Part shown: positions 48,189 to 59,329 of the stretch, piece after piece
Layout of the letters: the number at the start of each line of letters is the position of its first letter
Numbering within the stretch: position 1 is the first letter of the stretch
Source of the DNA: Thuidium tamariscinum
Taxonomy: Eukaryota > Streptophyta > Bryopsida > Hypnales > Thuidiaceae
Direction of reading: 5' to 3'
NCBI GenBank assembly: GCA_947034885.2
Contig: OX344754.2
Coordinates: forward strand, 496,001-560,000
DNA: 64,000 nt
Made by a program: the position numbers and the translations under genes
The notes under the pieces: model-generated
The model's input: only the letters and a program-made list of their open reading frames with translations
The model's database searches: none
Told to the model about the DNA's origin: nothing

Positions 48189-49290
48189 GTGGTAGTCCGA
48201 TGTGAGGAGATTTGCCTTTCCGGCGGACTTGTCCGACAGAAAAAGAAATATTTGCGGTTCTTGAGGAAAAGAATGAACACCAAACCTAGCAAGGGTTCGA
48301 TCCACTTCCGTGCACTTGCTCGCATTCTTTGGAGGACCATTCGTGGGTAAGACACTCTCCTTATATAACACCAACCTGTTTGGATGAATTTCTATTATAT
48401 TGTTCGTACATCATCTCTCGTTTAGGGTTTTAGGTGCTAGCATCTGGGGTCATCGAGAGACCTGAATTGAATTTTAGATGACTAACCCTGAACTTTTTTG
48501 ACCCCTTATTAGTTACCGATTAATAAGAAGCATGCGGCGCTTATTGTGTCTTGCCGAGTTGAAACTTAAATGGATTACAGAACAAACTTGAATGCAAGTT
48601 CCTTTTTGCAGAATGATCCCACACAAGACCAAGAGAAGAGCTGCTGCACTTGAGCGCTTGAAGGCGTTCGAGGGTGTACCTGCACCTTATGACAAGATTA
48701 AGAGGATGGTGATTCCTGATGCTCTCAAGTATGTCCTCATTCTCTTTATCTACTAAGCTCAATGCAGGTTGTATTGTGACCGGACATTTTTTTCTAGACA
48801 GAAGATGATGATGCGAATCGGAAGCTGAGTTGTGTATCCTTGCTAAGCCCTGAACCCCAAATCTCTTTCATTAAGAACCTCTTTACCTTATTATATGCAG
48901 GGTCTTGAGGTTGCAACCTGGACACAAGTTCTGCTTATTGGGTCGCTTATCCAAGGAGGTTGGATGGCACAATTACGACACTATCAAGGTGTGGATTCCT
49001 CTCTTGGTTCTATTTGACCTCATTGGTCAGAAAAGTGGCTTTCATGTTTCACAGCATTCTTAAGATTAGATTTTCTTTGTACCTGCGATGGGTACATCTG
49101 GTTTTATTTCTATTCCGGGTGAGATCTCTTCCTAGCGGGCGGTTGTTTGAAGTCCTCGAGATTTTGTATTTGAGATTACTCAAAGTGCTGGCAAATGATT
49201 TGTAGGAATTGGAGGAGAAGCGTAAAGCCAAGTCTAAGGTCTTTTATGAGCGCAAGAAGCAGCTCATTCAGCTTCATCTAAAGGCCACGA
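48189..49290 (+). pseudogene. RPL13A: 60S ribosomal protein L13a (uL13), internal exons only
   Basis: Exons 48189-48346, 48612-48728, 48901-48988 and 49206-~49290 are open and phase-compatible, with GT/AG introns retained. They encode the uL13 body: [20 protein letters not shown], then [38 protein letters not shown] and [20 protein letters not shown]. uL13 is a large-subunit protein. The normal first exon (VVVDARHHMLGRLAS-type N-terminus) is absent, and the C-terminal ~35 residues are lost, as sequence after KKQLIQLHLKAT runs into AT-rich non-homologous DNA. Retained introns show a DNA-level capture and not a retrocopy. It sits inside a CACTA element. No stop within the homologous exons suggests a recent capture or selection. 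Confidence 0.85.
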
Positions 49291-50436
49291 GCACAAATGT
49301 AGAGTTTTTCATAGATTTAAATTTTTTCTTAGATTTTTGATTTTTTTCTTTAGATTTTAGTTTTCTGTGTAGATTTAGATTTGTTCATAGATTTGGACTT
49401 TTAATAGATTTAGACTTTATCATATGTACATTTGGGCTTCTTCTAAGAAATAAAATTTCTTGTTGATTTGGTTCTTTAAAATGTGTAAATTCTTACAAAA
49501 TAGAATGTCTCCTAGAGAAGATTTTGTTTATTAGGTAATGTTGTCTTTTAAGAATGCTTAAAAGACATGCAAAATTCATGGAATTGACATTTAAATAAGG
49601 TATAATAATGCAAGTCCTAGACACATGATTTTAAGCAAATTTTACTTAAAGTACATGACCTTTCAATATGCATTTTTTGACTTAAATTCCCACTTAAAAC
49701 ACTCCTTTCTCTTGTAGTGTTTGTACTATTTGTTGTGTTTTACTACAGTACTCATGACTTTTTTTGGAGTACTTTAAAATTAGAAAATTAATTTGAAAAA
49801 ATTTGAAAAATATGAGCAATGTATAGACCTCTAAGATGAAGGTTTTCATCGAAGGAAATTGATAGGAAAATTCTCTAAGTAGGAGAATTTAAAAAGTGCC
49901 AAACTTTAAGAAAATACATGCTTTCATGTTTTAATTTGGAAAAAATAGTAAGAATAAGTAAATAAAAAAAACTAAATGTGGACTTTTGCGACAATTCTAT
50001 AGAGATGGTCACTCACCAAAAAAAACACCAAAATAATATTTTATATGTTTCAAAATTCAAGCAGAAAGAAGCTCACTTTATAGACTTCCACACCACATAA
50101 AAATAACTTTTTTCAAAATCCCTCACGTGGAGAGATGTAAATCTACTAGAAGACCATCTCATCCAAATTTCATCTCAAAATCATTAAAAAAAAGGTACTC
50201 CTTAGTACTAAAAACCTCCAAATTCTCATTTGTGACATTTAATCACTAGTACTATTTTAGTATTAAAATATTTTTGAAAAATGAAAAAATCATGTAAGGT
50301 TTATGATAGACATGAGTACCTTCTCTAGAAATATTGAGTCATTTCAAGAAAAAATGCAAAAGTTATGGCCAAAAAATAGATCAGCACTTAGCTTGTGACA
50401 GAAAATAGTACAAGTGTTTCTTGCATTCACCCTGAG

Positions 50437-51241
50437 GCAGAAACTTAATATTTGAAGAGTACTAATAATTAGTACTCTCATGAGTGAATAAAATTTAAGT
50501 ATGTGTCTTGTTCATGTTCCATACATTGGAACCTTGTAAACTCATATTGACATTTACTTTGTTTGTAAAAGATCAAAAGAATCTATATTGAGAATGAAAA
50601 CAAAAAATCTCATTTGAAAGATGATTATCTTTGTTCCTTTCCATATCAAAATGTAGCAATAGACTTATTAAATCCTAGGAATAAATCTTGGAAATAAAGT
50701 CTCAAACAAAGAAAAAACAACTTAAGGATAAGCCTTTCCAAATCAAAGCCTTCTAAAGGAGGCTTCAAATTAACATGTTTTTTTCAATTGTAAACACTAT
50801 TATCCACAAGTTGTGTGGTCAGAACCTCCTAATTTTTTTAATACAACATGATGAAGTAGGCTACTACCAAATCTTATAGTTAGATATGACAAAACTTCAA
50901 TTATCATTTTTTAGGGGCCTTTACCATCAAAACTACCCATTTTGAGTGTTTTCGGGTGAAACATAATCTAAGAACTTTAAGGTAGGAGGTTCGAACTCCG
51001 ACCGGGCATTTTCAATCGAGCCTATAAATGCATCAAAAAGTGTGCAAGGCAGAGTGAAAACTGAAGTGATAAATTTTGACAACAATTTATTGTACTGTAC
51101 ATATAGTAATAGAATACTATTAGTGTTGCAAGGACTCAGTGTTGTTCACTTTTAATACTGAAGTGCATCTTTCACTAAGTTATAATAAAATATGAATGGA
51201 TTCATGACAGTACAGTAGAAATACGTTTAGATTGTAGGTGG
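50437..51241. other. Non-coding stretch
   Basis: No gene is seen. A GAGGTTCGAACTCC word at ~50986-51000 resembles a tRNA B box, without a supporting A box or cloverleaf. Confidence 0.4.
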
Positions 51242-51804
51242 TGTAGGCGCTTTATTCCCACCCTTAGAACAAAGTGAACACAACCGGGTTCTTGTATGTT
51301 ATGCTTTGGGTGTTTACCTACGTGTAATCCAAATGAGCTTTCCAAGGCAATGGATCTTTCTACCTCTACTCCTACTTTTCTCTACTTGTACTTGTTATGG
51401 TTTGTCTAAAAACTATTTAAGCAATGATTGATGTGTGAATGCTAAGGTTCTTGAATGTGTTCTAATTTTCTTACCTAAGGGATTCTAATGTTAAAGTTCC
51501 TTTGGATAATTGTACTCTATTCTAATATTAATACTAAGGTAATCCTTGAGAAATACCTTTCAAGGTTTAACCTTTGATTGGTAATATTTTCGAAATTGGA
51601 TTACCTCCTATTTGATTGGTAATATTTTCTACTATTACCTTTACTTCTACTTTCACTCTAAACTTAATATCTTTTTTATTTTAGCTTAACTATACTATTC
51701 TTAGACTATGGTTTTATCCTAATTGTAAATGAATTCTATAAATTGGAAGAAAGATGAGTTCACAAACTTACCTCGATTATGTTGACCTCGAAATCTTCAT
51801 GGCC
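51242..51804 (-). mobile_element. Fragment of a giant LTR-like element (A type)
   Basis: TGTAGGCGCTTTATTCCCAC matches the left end of element A at 7301. The similarity includes CTTTCCAAGGCAATGGATCT further in. It is cut by the next fragment at 51805, and the other terminus was not found. Confidence 0.6.
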
Positions 51805-51925
51805 TGTGAGCGATTTCTAACTACACCCTTGAACTTAAAATTTATCACACGGGTTCTGTATCTAATCAAGTATTTTTTCTAATTGGGTGTTCAAAGAGTG
51901 CCTTCCAAGCAATGAACTCTTTTAA

Positions 51926-53249
51926 CCCCTAAAGCCCTGAACAACGTTTTTTGAGATTATAAATTTTTTGGGCAGCTCACTACGGATGGAATTTTTATTT
52001 TTTTTCTTTGAAATTTTGATTTAATGTGTGCCCAAGGAGTATCTTTAAGGCCTGACAATTTTCATAACTTTTGACTTCACAGTTAAAAAGTTATGGCAGG
52101 ATATGTTGTTTTCTTTACTCGGCGGGCAGCCCGGGCAGCTGAAAAAACTTATTCAAAAAACCTTTTTTCTTAAAAGTGAAATTTCAAATTGGTTCTTTAG
52201 GTTTATACAGACATGGGAAGCTTTGAATCAATCCATTCCGATCAATGAGTCAAAAATTATGAAGATTTTGAGTTTGGGGTAGTTTGCGGCCAGTTACAGA
52301 ATCTCTACAATATAAAAAAAGTTTGAAATTCTTCATTTAATTCAGCTTTTCATATTTTTGGAAAAAAATAAAAACAAAAGGTGTAGATTGTTTATCACAA
52401 CATTTTAACCATTGGGATTGAAAATTTTCAATTCCATGAATAAAATGTTCACAATTTAGTATTTTGGCTCATTTTTTACTTCTTTCTACTTATTTTTTCC
52501 TATATGTTGTACAATTCCAAATGGTTTGAAATTTTTTGAGAATGTAGCCAACTTGCATTGAAGTATGAATTCAAAGAGTAACCACCATTTTGAATTTTTT
52601 TTTCACACAAATGTGACCTTGTGAAGTGCAGCTGCCCGGATTTTCTCAAAGATAAAAAAACAATTTTTGTCAAACCACTTTACTACAAGATCCTATGGTT
52701 ACATGAGTCAAAAATGTGTTTTAAAAAAAAAGATTGCACTTGTAGGGTGCACTTAAGGTAACATGAGCCACTATTCTCGTAACCAGTGCTTTTTTCCATG
52801 GAATCTTCATTATAACAACTAAGAATATTCAAAAGAATGAAAAAAATTTATATGTCAATGTTTTATATATATAGACATATTATGTGTCAAAATATGAATG
52901 CATTCTAACTAAAAACAGGTTATCAAAAGGACTTACAAAGGTACTGTAACCAGTCCTTTGTACTCCTTAGTGGTGTGCTTTATTTGATGAATAACAAACC
53001 TTTTCATTGAAATTTTTAAACTTTTGAATAGAATTTGCCATCAATATTTCAATTGAATATATTTTGAATTATTTTCAATGCAATTGGAGACATTTTTGAA
53101 TGAAATATTCTACAAAATATTCCAAAAAGGACTCAAAAAAGGACCCAAAGCACGTCGTCCGTGGCTCATGTTACCTTAAGTGCACCCTGTATTAGAAATG
53201 GAAGTTTTGGAGCATTTTTGATGAAAACATACTCAAAAACCTTTAGGGG
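51926..53249. mobile_element. piggyBac-like non-autonomous element (1.32 kb)
   Basis: CCCCTAAAG at both ends, inverted, is flanked by TTAA (51922-51925 and 53250-53253). A TTAA target with CCC-initial ends is the piggyBac signature. A GTTTTTTGAG word follows a few bases inside each end. No transposase. It contains the 443-bp MITE at 52745. Confidence 0.78.
52745..53187. mobile_element. 443-bp MITE with 27-bp perfect inverted ends
   Basis: GGGTGCACTTAAGGTAACAT... and its inverse are perfect over 27 bp. The 4-bp TSD TGTA lies at 52741-52744 and 53188-53191. It is nested in the piggyBac-like element. GGGTG termini and a 4-bp TSD are shared with the M family, though the internal sequence differs. 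Confidence 0.88.
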
Positions 53250-55837
53250 TTAATCACGTCTTCTAATTGCTAATTTTCCTAATAGTTTCAATAGTTGATA
53301 GTTTAAAGCCTTTTTTGTAAATATTTCTAATTTCATTCTATTCTAAAAGGTTAACTACCCTATTCTATTCTATTCTAATTTATCATATAAAATCCTATCT
53401 AACCCTAATTCCAAGAATTTGGTAAAAGAAAACAATGAGAATAAAAATCAATTGGGATCGATTTACCTCGTCAGCATAAATCTCCATCATTCTGCAACAA
53501 ACATCATCATGTGAATGTAATCACTCGCGATCTCACCATTGAAATCATCGTGGCTCTCTATCTAATCCATGATAATTTCTCACATTGTTAGCAAAATGGT
53601 AAATAAAAATCTAACCTAATTGGAAGAAAACACTAATGGTTAAGTAGATTTAAATTAACTGCATATTTTTTTAATTCCTAATTCCCTGGTAATAAGAAAA
53701 TTTCACGAGTTAATTTAACCTACTTAAACAACAAAATTCCTAACAAATAAATCTATTCTAATTTGAAAATCAGTTGAAAATTCTAGCTAATTCTAAGCAT
53801 CCTTTTGAAAATTCTACGCATCCTATTTAATTTCTAAACCGCTGGTTAGTGAAGTGTATACTATACATTTTCACCAATCAAAGTTGTACTAAAATAAACA
53901 ATTAAAAAATCCATTCACATGACATGGCAATTAAAAATCAGCACTGCCACCATACTCAACTAATGCAGAATTAGCAACTTCGAAATGCATAGAGAACGTG
54001 AGGTACTGAAAATCATAGTAAGTTTAGAGCAAAAAAAGTGTTAGTCGTAGAGGTGTTCATGGTGAATAGAGATTCACAGGGAAAAGTTTATAGTATTCAT
54101 TGAATGATTGAAGCACAACATTTTCACTGAGGAGAGAGCTATCACTATGAATTTGAGCAATAAGTTCGACGAAGGGAGTGATGAAGACGGGGCTCATTGC
54201 AATCAATGGCACGACTAGGGAAGCGATCAATCAGACTATGCAAAATACAATGGCATGGAGTACAGGGAGGAAGAGATTGCCACATTATACGACTACACAG
54301 AAGAAAATGTTGAAGAAGAATCTGTAAAAGTAACTTCAGATGATAGGAGTCTTCTAGGAAGAAGGCATGCATGAGGAAACACATCGAGTACTCATAGAAC
54401 CTCCAGAGTAGTGAACAACACTGCTGAGTCAACTTGGAAAACCAACCATCAATCGCCAACACAGGACTGATAATGATGACAATTTTATCTGCTACAACAA
54501 TCCTGACTTACATGGAGGTAGAGATCGACATGGCGACAAAGGCGATGACTACGAGCAACTACATGGCACGCGAAGTAGGAACCACTATCTTGAGGTTGTC
54601 ATCCACGACGATGACATGCTTCAAACTGTTGCTACACGACAGACGAAGAATAAAGAGCCAATGCTAGAGAGCGTCATTGGAGAGGTCGCAGGAGTGGGCA
54701 CGAGAGAAATCACATAACCCTGGGGGCGCACGGCTCGCCACCTACACTTTCAACCAGTGCATGATGTGGGTCCCGGCGATTCGCAACCAGCTTTCGAGGG
54801 CACAATCATGTAGAATGTTTGGGTTGCTAGATGATCCACAACCACTTGAAGAGGTACTGAACCCAAGTATGACTTGCGTGGATTATACTAATGTACACCC
54901 CCCATCACTACATCTATCATCTTCTAGGAAGAGGAAAGTAAATGGTAATTCATTTGGTCAAATCATCACTTTAAAAGTGCCCTTGCTAATGTTGACAATG
55001 GCCTCCCTCTGAAAATTGTTGCCAAAAATAATGGAATTCCTGCCACTAGTCTTAGAGGCCATCTTTATGGAACCACAATTCATAGGAGAAGAGGCAAGTA
55101 AGGTGTCCTCAGTCCTCACAGAGAAAGAAGGGGCTAAATTAGTAGATTATCTCTTGAAGATGCAAAATCTTGGTTTCCCTTAAACAATAGGACAATTGAG
55201 AGAGAAGGTGGAAATTCTTACCCAAAAGAGGGTCACTTCTTTCACTGATGGAGTGCCAGGTCATGGTTGGGTCAAATGTTTCAAAAAAAGACTTGAAGAA
55301 TTAGCTTTAAGAAAGCTTCAAGCACTAGAACAGAAGAGAGCCAAAAACCTGTGCCCATAGACTATAGCTTTTTTCAATGATAACCTGCAGAGCATGTACA
55401 ATATCCACAATTATCGATCACATTAGATTTGGAATTGTAATGAGAGTGGAATTCAAGAAGGAAAAGATGGAGGGGGGGGGGGGGGTTATAGCTAAAAAGG
55501 ATTAAAAAAATGTCCATGTTGTCACTCCAAACCAGAGAGAGTGGTTGTCTGTGTTCTCTTGCATCAATGCCTAGGGGGAATCCTTACCTTATTTCTACAT
55601 TTTCAAGGGCAAGAAGAGAACTAGGAACTTCCTTAGAAAAACTAGGGAGAAAAGAGTAGTTATGGCCATGTATCCCAAAGCTTGGATGACTCATTTTCTC
55701 TTCAAAACTTGGATGTTCCATTTCTTATTCACAGTGGCAAAGCTATATGGTATATCACCAACAAACAGACACTTGCTCATCCTTGATGGACATGGCTCTC
55801 ATGTCACTTTGGAAGTCATAAAACTAGCTATGTCTAA

Positions 55838-56570
55838 GGGTCATTACAAGAAAGACTGACCGATTTATGTAGCGTTTTCCACAGTACTGCTGAAATTTTC
55901 GGGTGTACTATATAATTAGAAAAACAATTTTTTTTAAATGTAAAAAATATGTTTCAGGTATATACCTCTAAGAAGAAGGTACCCTAGGAAGGAAAAGTGT
56001 AGGAAAATTCTCTAAGTAGGAGAACTAGAAAAGTGCAAATTTTCATGAAAATAGCTACTTTGACATTTTAATTTGTAAAAAATAGGAAAAAGAATTTTTA
56101 AAAAACCTAAAAATTGGAAATTGGGGAGAACTTTATGATGAAGAGATTTCACCAAAAGAATGATCTCAAAACCATCTCAAATGTTCAAAAGTATGCGCGC
56201 AAGGGAGGCCTATTTGCGCATATGTAGAGGAAAGAGAATAATGATTTTAAAGATTTCCTTTGGTAGAAATATGACTACCTAGTATGGTAATAGGCCACAA
56301 ATATTTCAGCTTTAGATCATTAATTGTGGATGCTCCCCAGTACTAAAAACCCCTAAACCGCAAAGTGTGACAAATTAGCTTAATTGAAATTTAATTATAA
56401 AATGATTTTTGAAAATTTCTGAAAAATAATGAATTTGATTTTTGTCATGTCAGAAATCTTTAGTAGAAATTTCAAGTTAATATGGTTCATACTTTAAAAG
56501 TTATAATCAATAACAACTCCGTCATTCAAAGTGTGACGCAAAATAGTACCGGTCTTTCTTGCAATCACCC
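55838..56570 (-). mobile_element. M-family MITE-like element, copy M4 (subfamily b), 733 bp
   Basis: The ends are GGGTCATTACAAGAAAGAC and GTCTTTCTTGCAATCACCC, with TSD CTAA at 55834-55837 and 56571-56574. It is inserted within the pogo transposase DDE domain. The interior is the reverse complement of M2/M3. Confidence 0.92.
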
Positions 56571-57314
56571 CTAAAGGGCTAGATCTTCTAACATTTCGAT
56601 CTCATACTTCTCATGCTCTTCAACCATTGGATGTCACTTGTTTTAGGCCATTCAAGCTGTCTTTTAGGGCCTACATAGACCATTGGACATTGACACATAG
56701 AGGCAAACTTCCTATTAAGGAAGATCTAGCCCAATGGATTTTTTGTACTAAGAAAAGAGCCCTCTCTTCTAAGAACATAACCAAAGGGTTTGAAACTACT
56801 GGAATCTTTTCTATCAATGCCAATGCTATGAGCAAGAAACTGGGACCTAGTACTTTATACTCAAGGACCAATGACAACAGTGCTACTATAAGCAACCAAG
56901 TTAACAACAATGACAGTCAATAGGAATATGAGTTAGAGCAGTGGGAGATCCAAGAGATTTATGATGAAGTTCTTCCTAACCTCCCCAACTGCTAACAATA
57001 TTTCGTGACCATTGATAGAGATGAAGCATAGAACCCAGTTCCAAATGAAGGCAATGAATAGAGCAATGAAGATGATGATGACACAGTCAACATACCAGGA
57101 GCAAGAGAAACAAACTCATTCATCGATTTGCTACAATTGCCCCGTGTTGAAGTGCCACCAATGTCTACATCACGTATGGAGCCTATGATTGACTATCACA
57201 ACTCCATTCTACTTATTGAGGAGCACCATGTGAAGAATCTAGAAGATGTAGCAGCAAATAAGCAAGAAGCTGTAGATGAAAAAGAAAGAAGACGATTAGA
57301 GATGGAAGCAAACA

Positions 57315-58074
57315 CTCGGGTGGGTCACTCTTTGTATGTTTCATACCCCCCCGTGCGGCAAGGGGGTATTTTTTGGGGGGCTATTTACCTCAAAGGCTCA
57401 AATAAATGGTCCCCTATATTTACATAATTTGTGAAAATGTCCTATATTATGGCACCCTATACTTACTTATATAATGTAGGTGAAAGTATTTTTTTCTAGG
57501 GTATTTTCTTTATAAGGGAAAAAAGTGAATCAAAGAAAAAGTTAAAAGCAAGAAGGTTAGAGGAAAAATTAAGGAAATTTGCATAAAAAGTTGGAATGTT
57601 TATTTGGCTCAATATTTTTTTCTGTTGTCACATTCTTTTTTTGTATTTAAAATTCAGTCAAGTGAACTAGTATGACAATTTTACCACCTGCAATATACAA
57701 AAATCCAAAAATTGAATGTATTAGCTATGCAAACATTGTGTATTACCTTTACACACTAACTACTTTGTACATCTAGCTATGCAAACATCGTGTACCACCT
57801 TTATACTTTGACTACTTTGTACAACCAACTCTAAATAAAACTGACCTTACTAAATACAATTTCCAAGATCCTAATCTCTAGTCCCTAAATTATATGTAAA
57901 ATTTTTTAATACTTGAGATTTTTTAGCTACCTATTTTACATATAATGCATCTTTGACTTTGAAAGTTCCCTACTTTATTTGTAAATCCTTTATAAATTTT
58001 ACCTTGAAACAATTAAATCTATACTATATTATGCCGCACGTGGTTTCTAAAATGCGGGAAGTGACCCACCCAAG
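57315..58074. mobile_element. 760-bp element with 8-bp TSD in the transposase C-terminus
   Basis: The ends CTCGGGTGGGTCAC and, inverted, CTTGGGTGGGTCAC are flanked by AGCAAACA (57307-57314) and AGCAAACG (58075-58082), an 8-bp TSD with one mismatch. The length of the duplication suggests hAT-type insertion, but the ends lack the usual CAGGG. Non-coding. Confidence 0.7.
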
Positions 58075-58497
58075 AGCAAACGAAGAGAAAAGGACTGAAG
58101 AAAAGAAAATGAAGTTGAAGGCCAAAGAAGTGAGAGCAAAGCTGAACAGATTTCAAAAGAGACACAACGAACTATGGAGCTTGAAGAACGTTAAAGCTCT
58201 AGGTGACAAATTACATGTTCCCTACTATGGCTTCATACCACAAGTCTGCAAAGAAAACCAATGAGTTGCGATACAAAGAAGGCGGGCGAAGAAAAGAAGC
58301 GAGGATACGTCAAACATACCTACGTTGCAAGAAGTCCCCCCCCCGTGATGGCGCCGATCTTCAGCCAACAACATCAAGGAAGCAGCAACTCGCAGTACTT
58401 CACTATATCTAGCCAGTACGTACCATCAGGGAAGTAGCAGCTTGCAGTACTTCACTACCTCTAGCCAGCAGCTTCAAGGAAGTAACAACTTGTAATA

Positions 58498-59242
58498 GGG
58501 TGAATGCAAGAAAGACTTGTACTATTTGGCGTCACACTTTGAGTGACGTAGTTGTCATGAGCTATAACTTTTGAAGCATTAACTCTTTGAACTTGAAATT
58601 TTTATTGAAGATGACTGACTTGATAGTTATCAAAACCCTTATTTTTCAGAAATTTTCAAAAATCATTTTATATTTAAATTTAAATTTCTCTAATTTGTCA
58701 CACTTTGCGGTTTAGGGGTTTTTAGTACTGGGGAGTACTTTAAATTAATAATTTAGAGCTCAGATTTCTAAGGTCTAGTCCTACACTAAGTAGGCATGTT
58801 TCCACTGAAGGAAATTTAAAAAATCATTATTCTCTTTCCTCTACATGTGTGCTAACAGGCCTCCCTTGCGTGCACATTTTTGAACAATCAAGATAGTTTT
58901 TGGATCATTATTTTGATGAAACACCTTTACCATAAAGTCTTCCCAAATGGACAATTTTTAGTTTTAAGAAAAATTACTCTCCCTATTTTTTACAAATTAA
59001 AATGTGAAAATATAGTGAAAGTTACAATTTTCACAAAATTCAGCACTTTTCTAGTTCTCCTACTTAGAGAATTTTTCTATGCTTTTCCTTCCTAGGGTAT
59101 CTTCTTCTTAAAGGTATATACATCAAACATATTTTTTACTTTTAAAAAAAATTGATTTACTATTTATACAGTACTCCCAAAGAAAAACGTGAGTACTGTG
59201 CAAAACGCTACGCTTTGCCGCAGGTCTTTCTTGCAATGACCC
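58498..59242 (+). mobile_element. M-family MITE-like element, copy M3 (subfamily b), 745 bp
   Basis: The ends are GGGTGAATGCAAGAAAGACT and GGTCTTTCTTGCAATGACCC, with TSD AATA at 58494-58497 and 59243-59246. It is inserted at the stop codon of the transposase gene. Interior as in M2/M4. Confidence 0.92.
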
Positions 59243-59329
59243 AATACTTCACCTTGCCTATGCTTGGTCCGTAGCATCAAAAGCATATTGCATCTCCATT
59301 TTCTTTTGCAAGTTCACTACTTGCAAACA

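Larger units (their letters stand above)
41657..49719 (+). mobile_element. CACTA (En/Spm) element carrying host gene fragments (8.06 kb)
   Basis: Terminal repeats CACTACAAGAGATG and, inverted, CACTACAAGAGAAA, with partial similarity continuing to ~40 bp, are flanked by the 3-bp TSD TTT (41654-41656 and 49720-49722). Without the nested solo-LTR-like element (42200-46227) it is about 4.0 kb. It contains no recognisable CACTA transposase. Instead it holds exon-like host sequences, all on the + strand: 46356-46457, 46614-46800, LRR exon 47257-47400, signal-peptide exon 47710-47802 and RPL13A exons 48189-49290. AGATTTAGATTT-type repeats at 49308-49420 may be subterminal repeats. Gene-fragment capture is a known habit of CACTA elements. 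Confidence 0.88.
41636..50432 (-). mobile_element. M-family MITE-like element, copy M8 (subfamily a), split by a CACTA element
   Basis: The left end AGGTGAATGCAAGAAACA (41636-41653) and the remainder starting TTTGTACTATTTGTTG (49720) form one M element once the CACTA insertion at 41657-49719 and its TTT duplication are removed (about 731 bp). The right end is TTTCTTGCATTCACCC at 50432. The 4-bp TSD TGAG at 41632-41635 and 50433-50436 confirms the pairing across 8.8 kb. Confidence 0.92.
51805..53795 (-). mobile_element. Fragment of a giant LTR-like element (B/C type), with nested TTAA element
   Basis: TGTGAGCGATTTCTAACTAC matches the left end of element B (12379). Homology resumes after the 51926-53249 insertion and continues through GGGATCGATTTACCTC (53454) to about 53795, where it stops. 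It is probably truncated. Confidence 0.65.
53830..58497 (+). mobile_element. pogo/Tigger-like DNA transposon (Tc1/mariner superfamily), decayed
   Basis: The transposase-coding region runs on the + strand from about 54154 to the TAA near 58495, interrupted by M4 (55838-56570) and an 8-bp-TSD element (57315-58074). Outer terminal repeats and the TA duplication were not identified; the left limit is set by the end of LTR homology and is approximate. A GC-homopolymer run (poly-G at ~55472) lies inside. Confidence 0.7.
54154..58497 (+). pseudogene. pogo-like DDE transposase (CENP-B / DDE_1 family), inactivated
   Basis: Order of parts: acidic N-terminal region (FDEGSDEDGAHC, YTEENVEEESVKV; 54154-54400); helix-turn-helix DNA-binding part at ~55030-55350 (TDGVPGHGWVKCFKKRLEEL, then LRKLQALEQKRAKNLCP); DDE core at 55420-55837 (IWNCNESGIQ; LLILDGHGSH; VTLEVIKLAMSKGH); then after M4 HTSHALQPLDVTCFRPFKLS (56571 onward) and a coiled basic C-terminus at 57150-57314 and 58075-58497 with a Q/S-rich tail. 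The first catalytic Asp (NxDES context) reads Asn at 55439-55441. Frame shifts and stops occur between blocks, for example stops before 54420 and near 55360 and 55425. The protein frame closes neatly across the 57315 insertion when one TSD copy is dropped. Confidence 0.85.

Noticed and set aside
50986-51000. tRNA B-box-like word (GAGGTTCGAACTCC)
   Set aside because: No A box at the right distance and no cloverleaf could be drawn. It could be a SINE relic but is unsupported.
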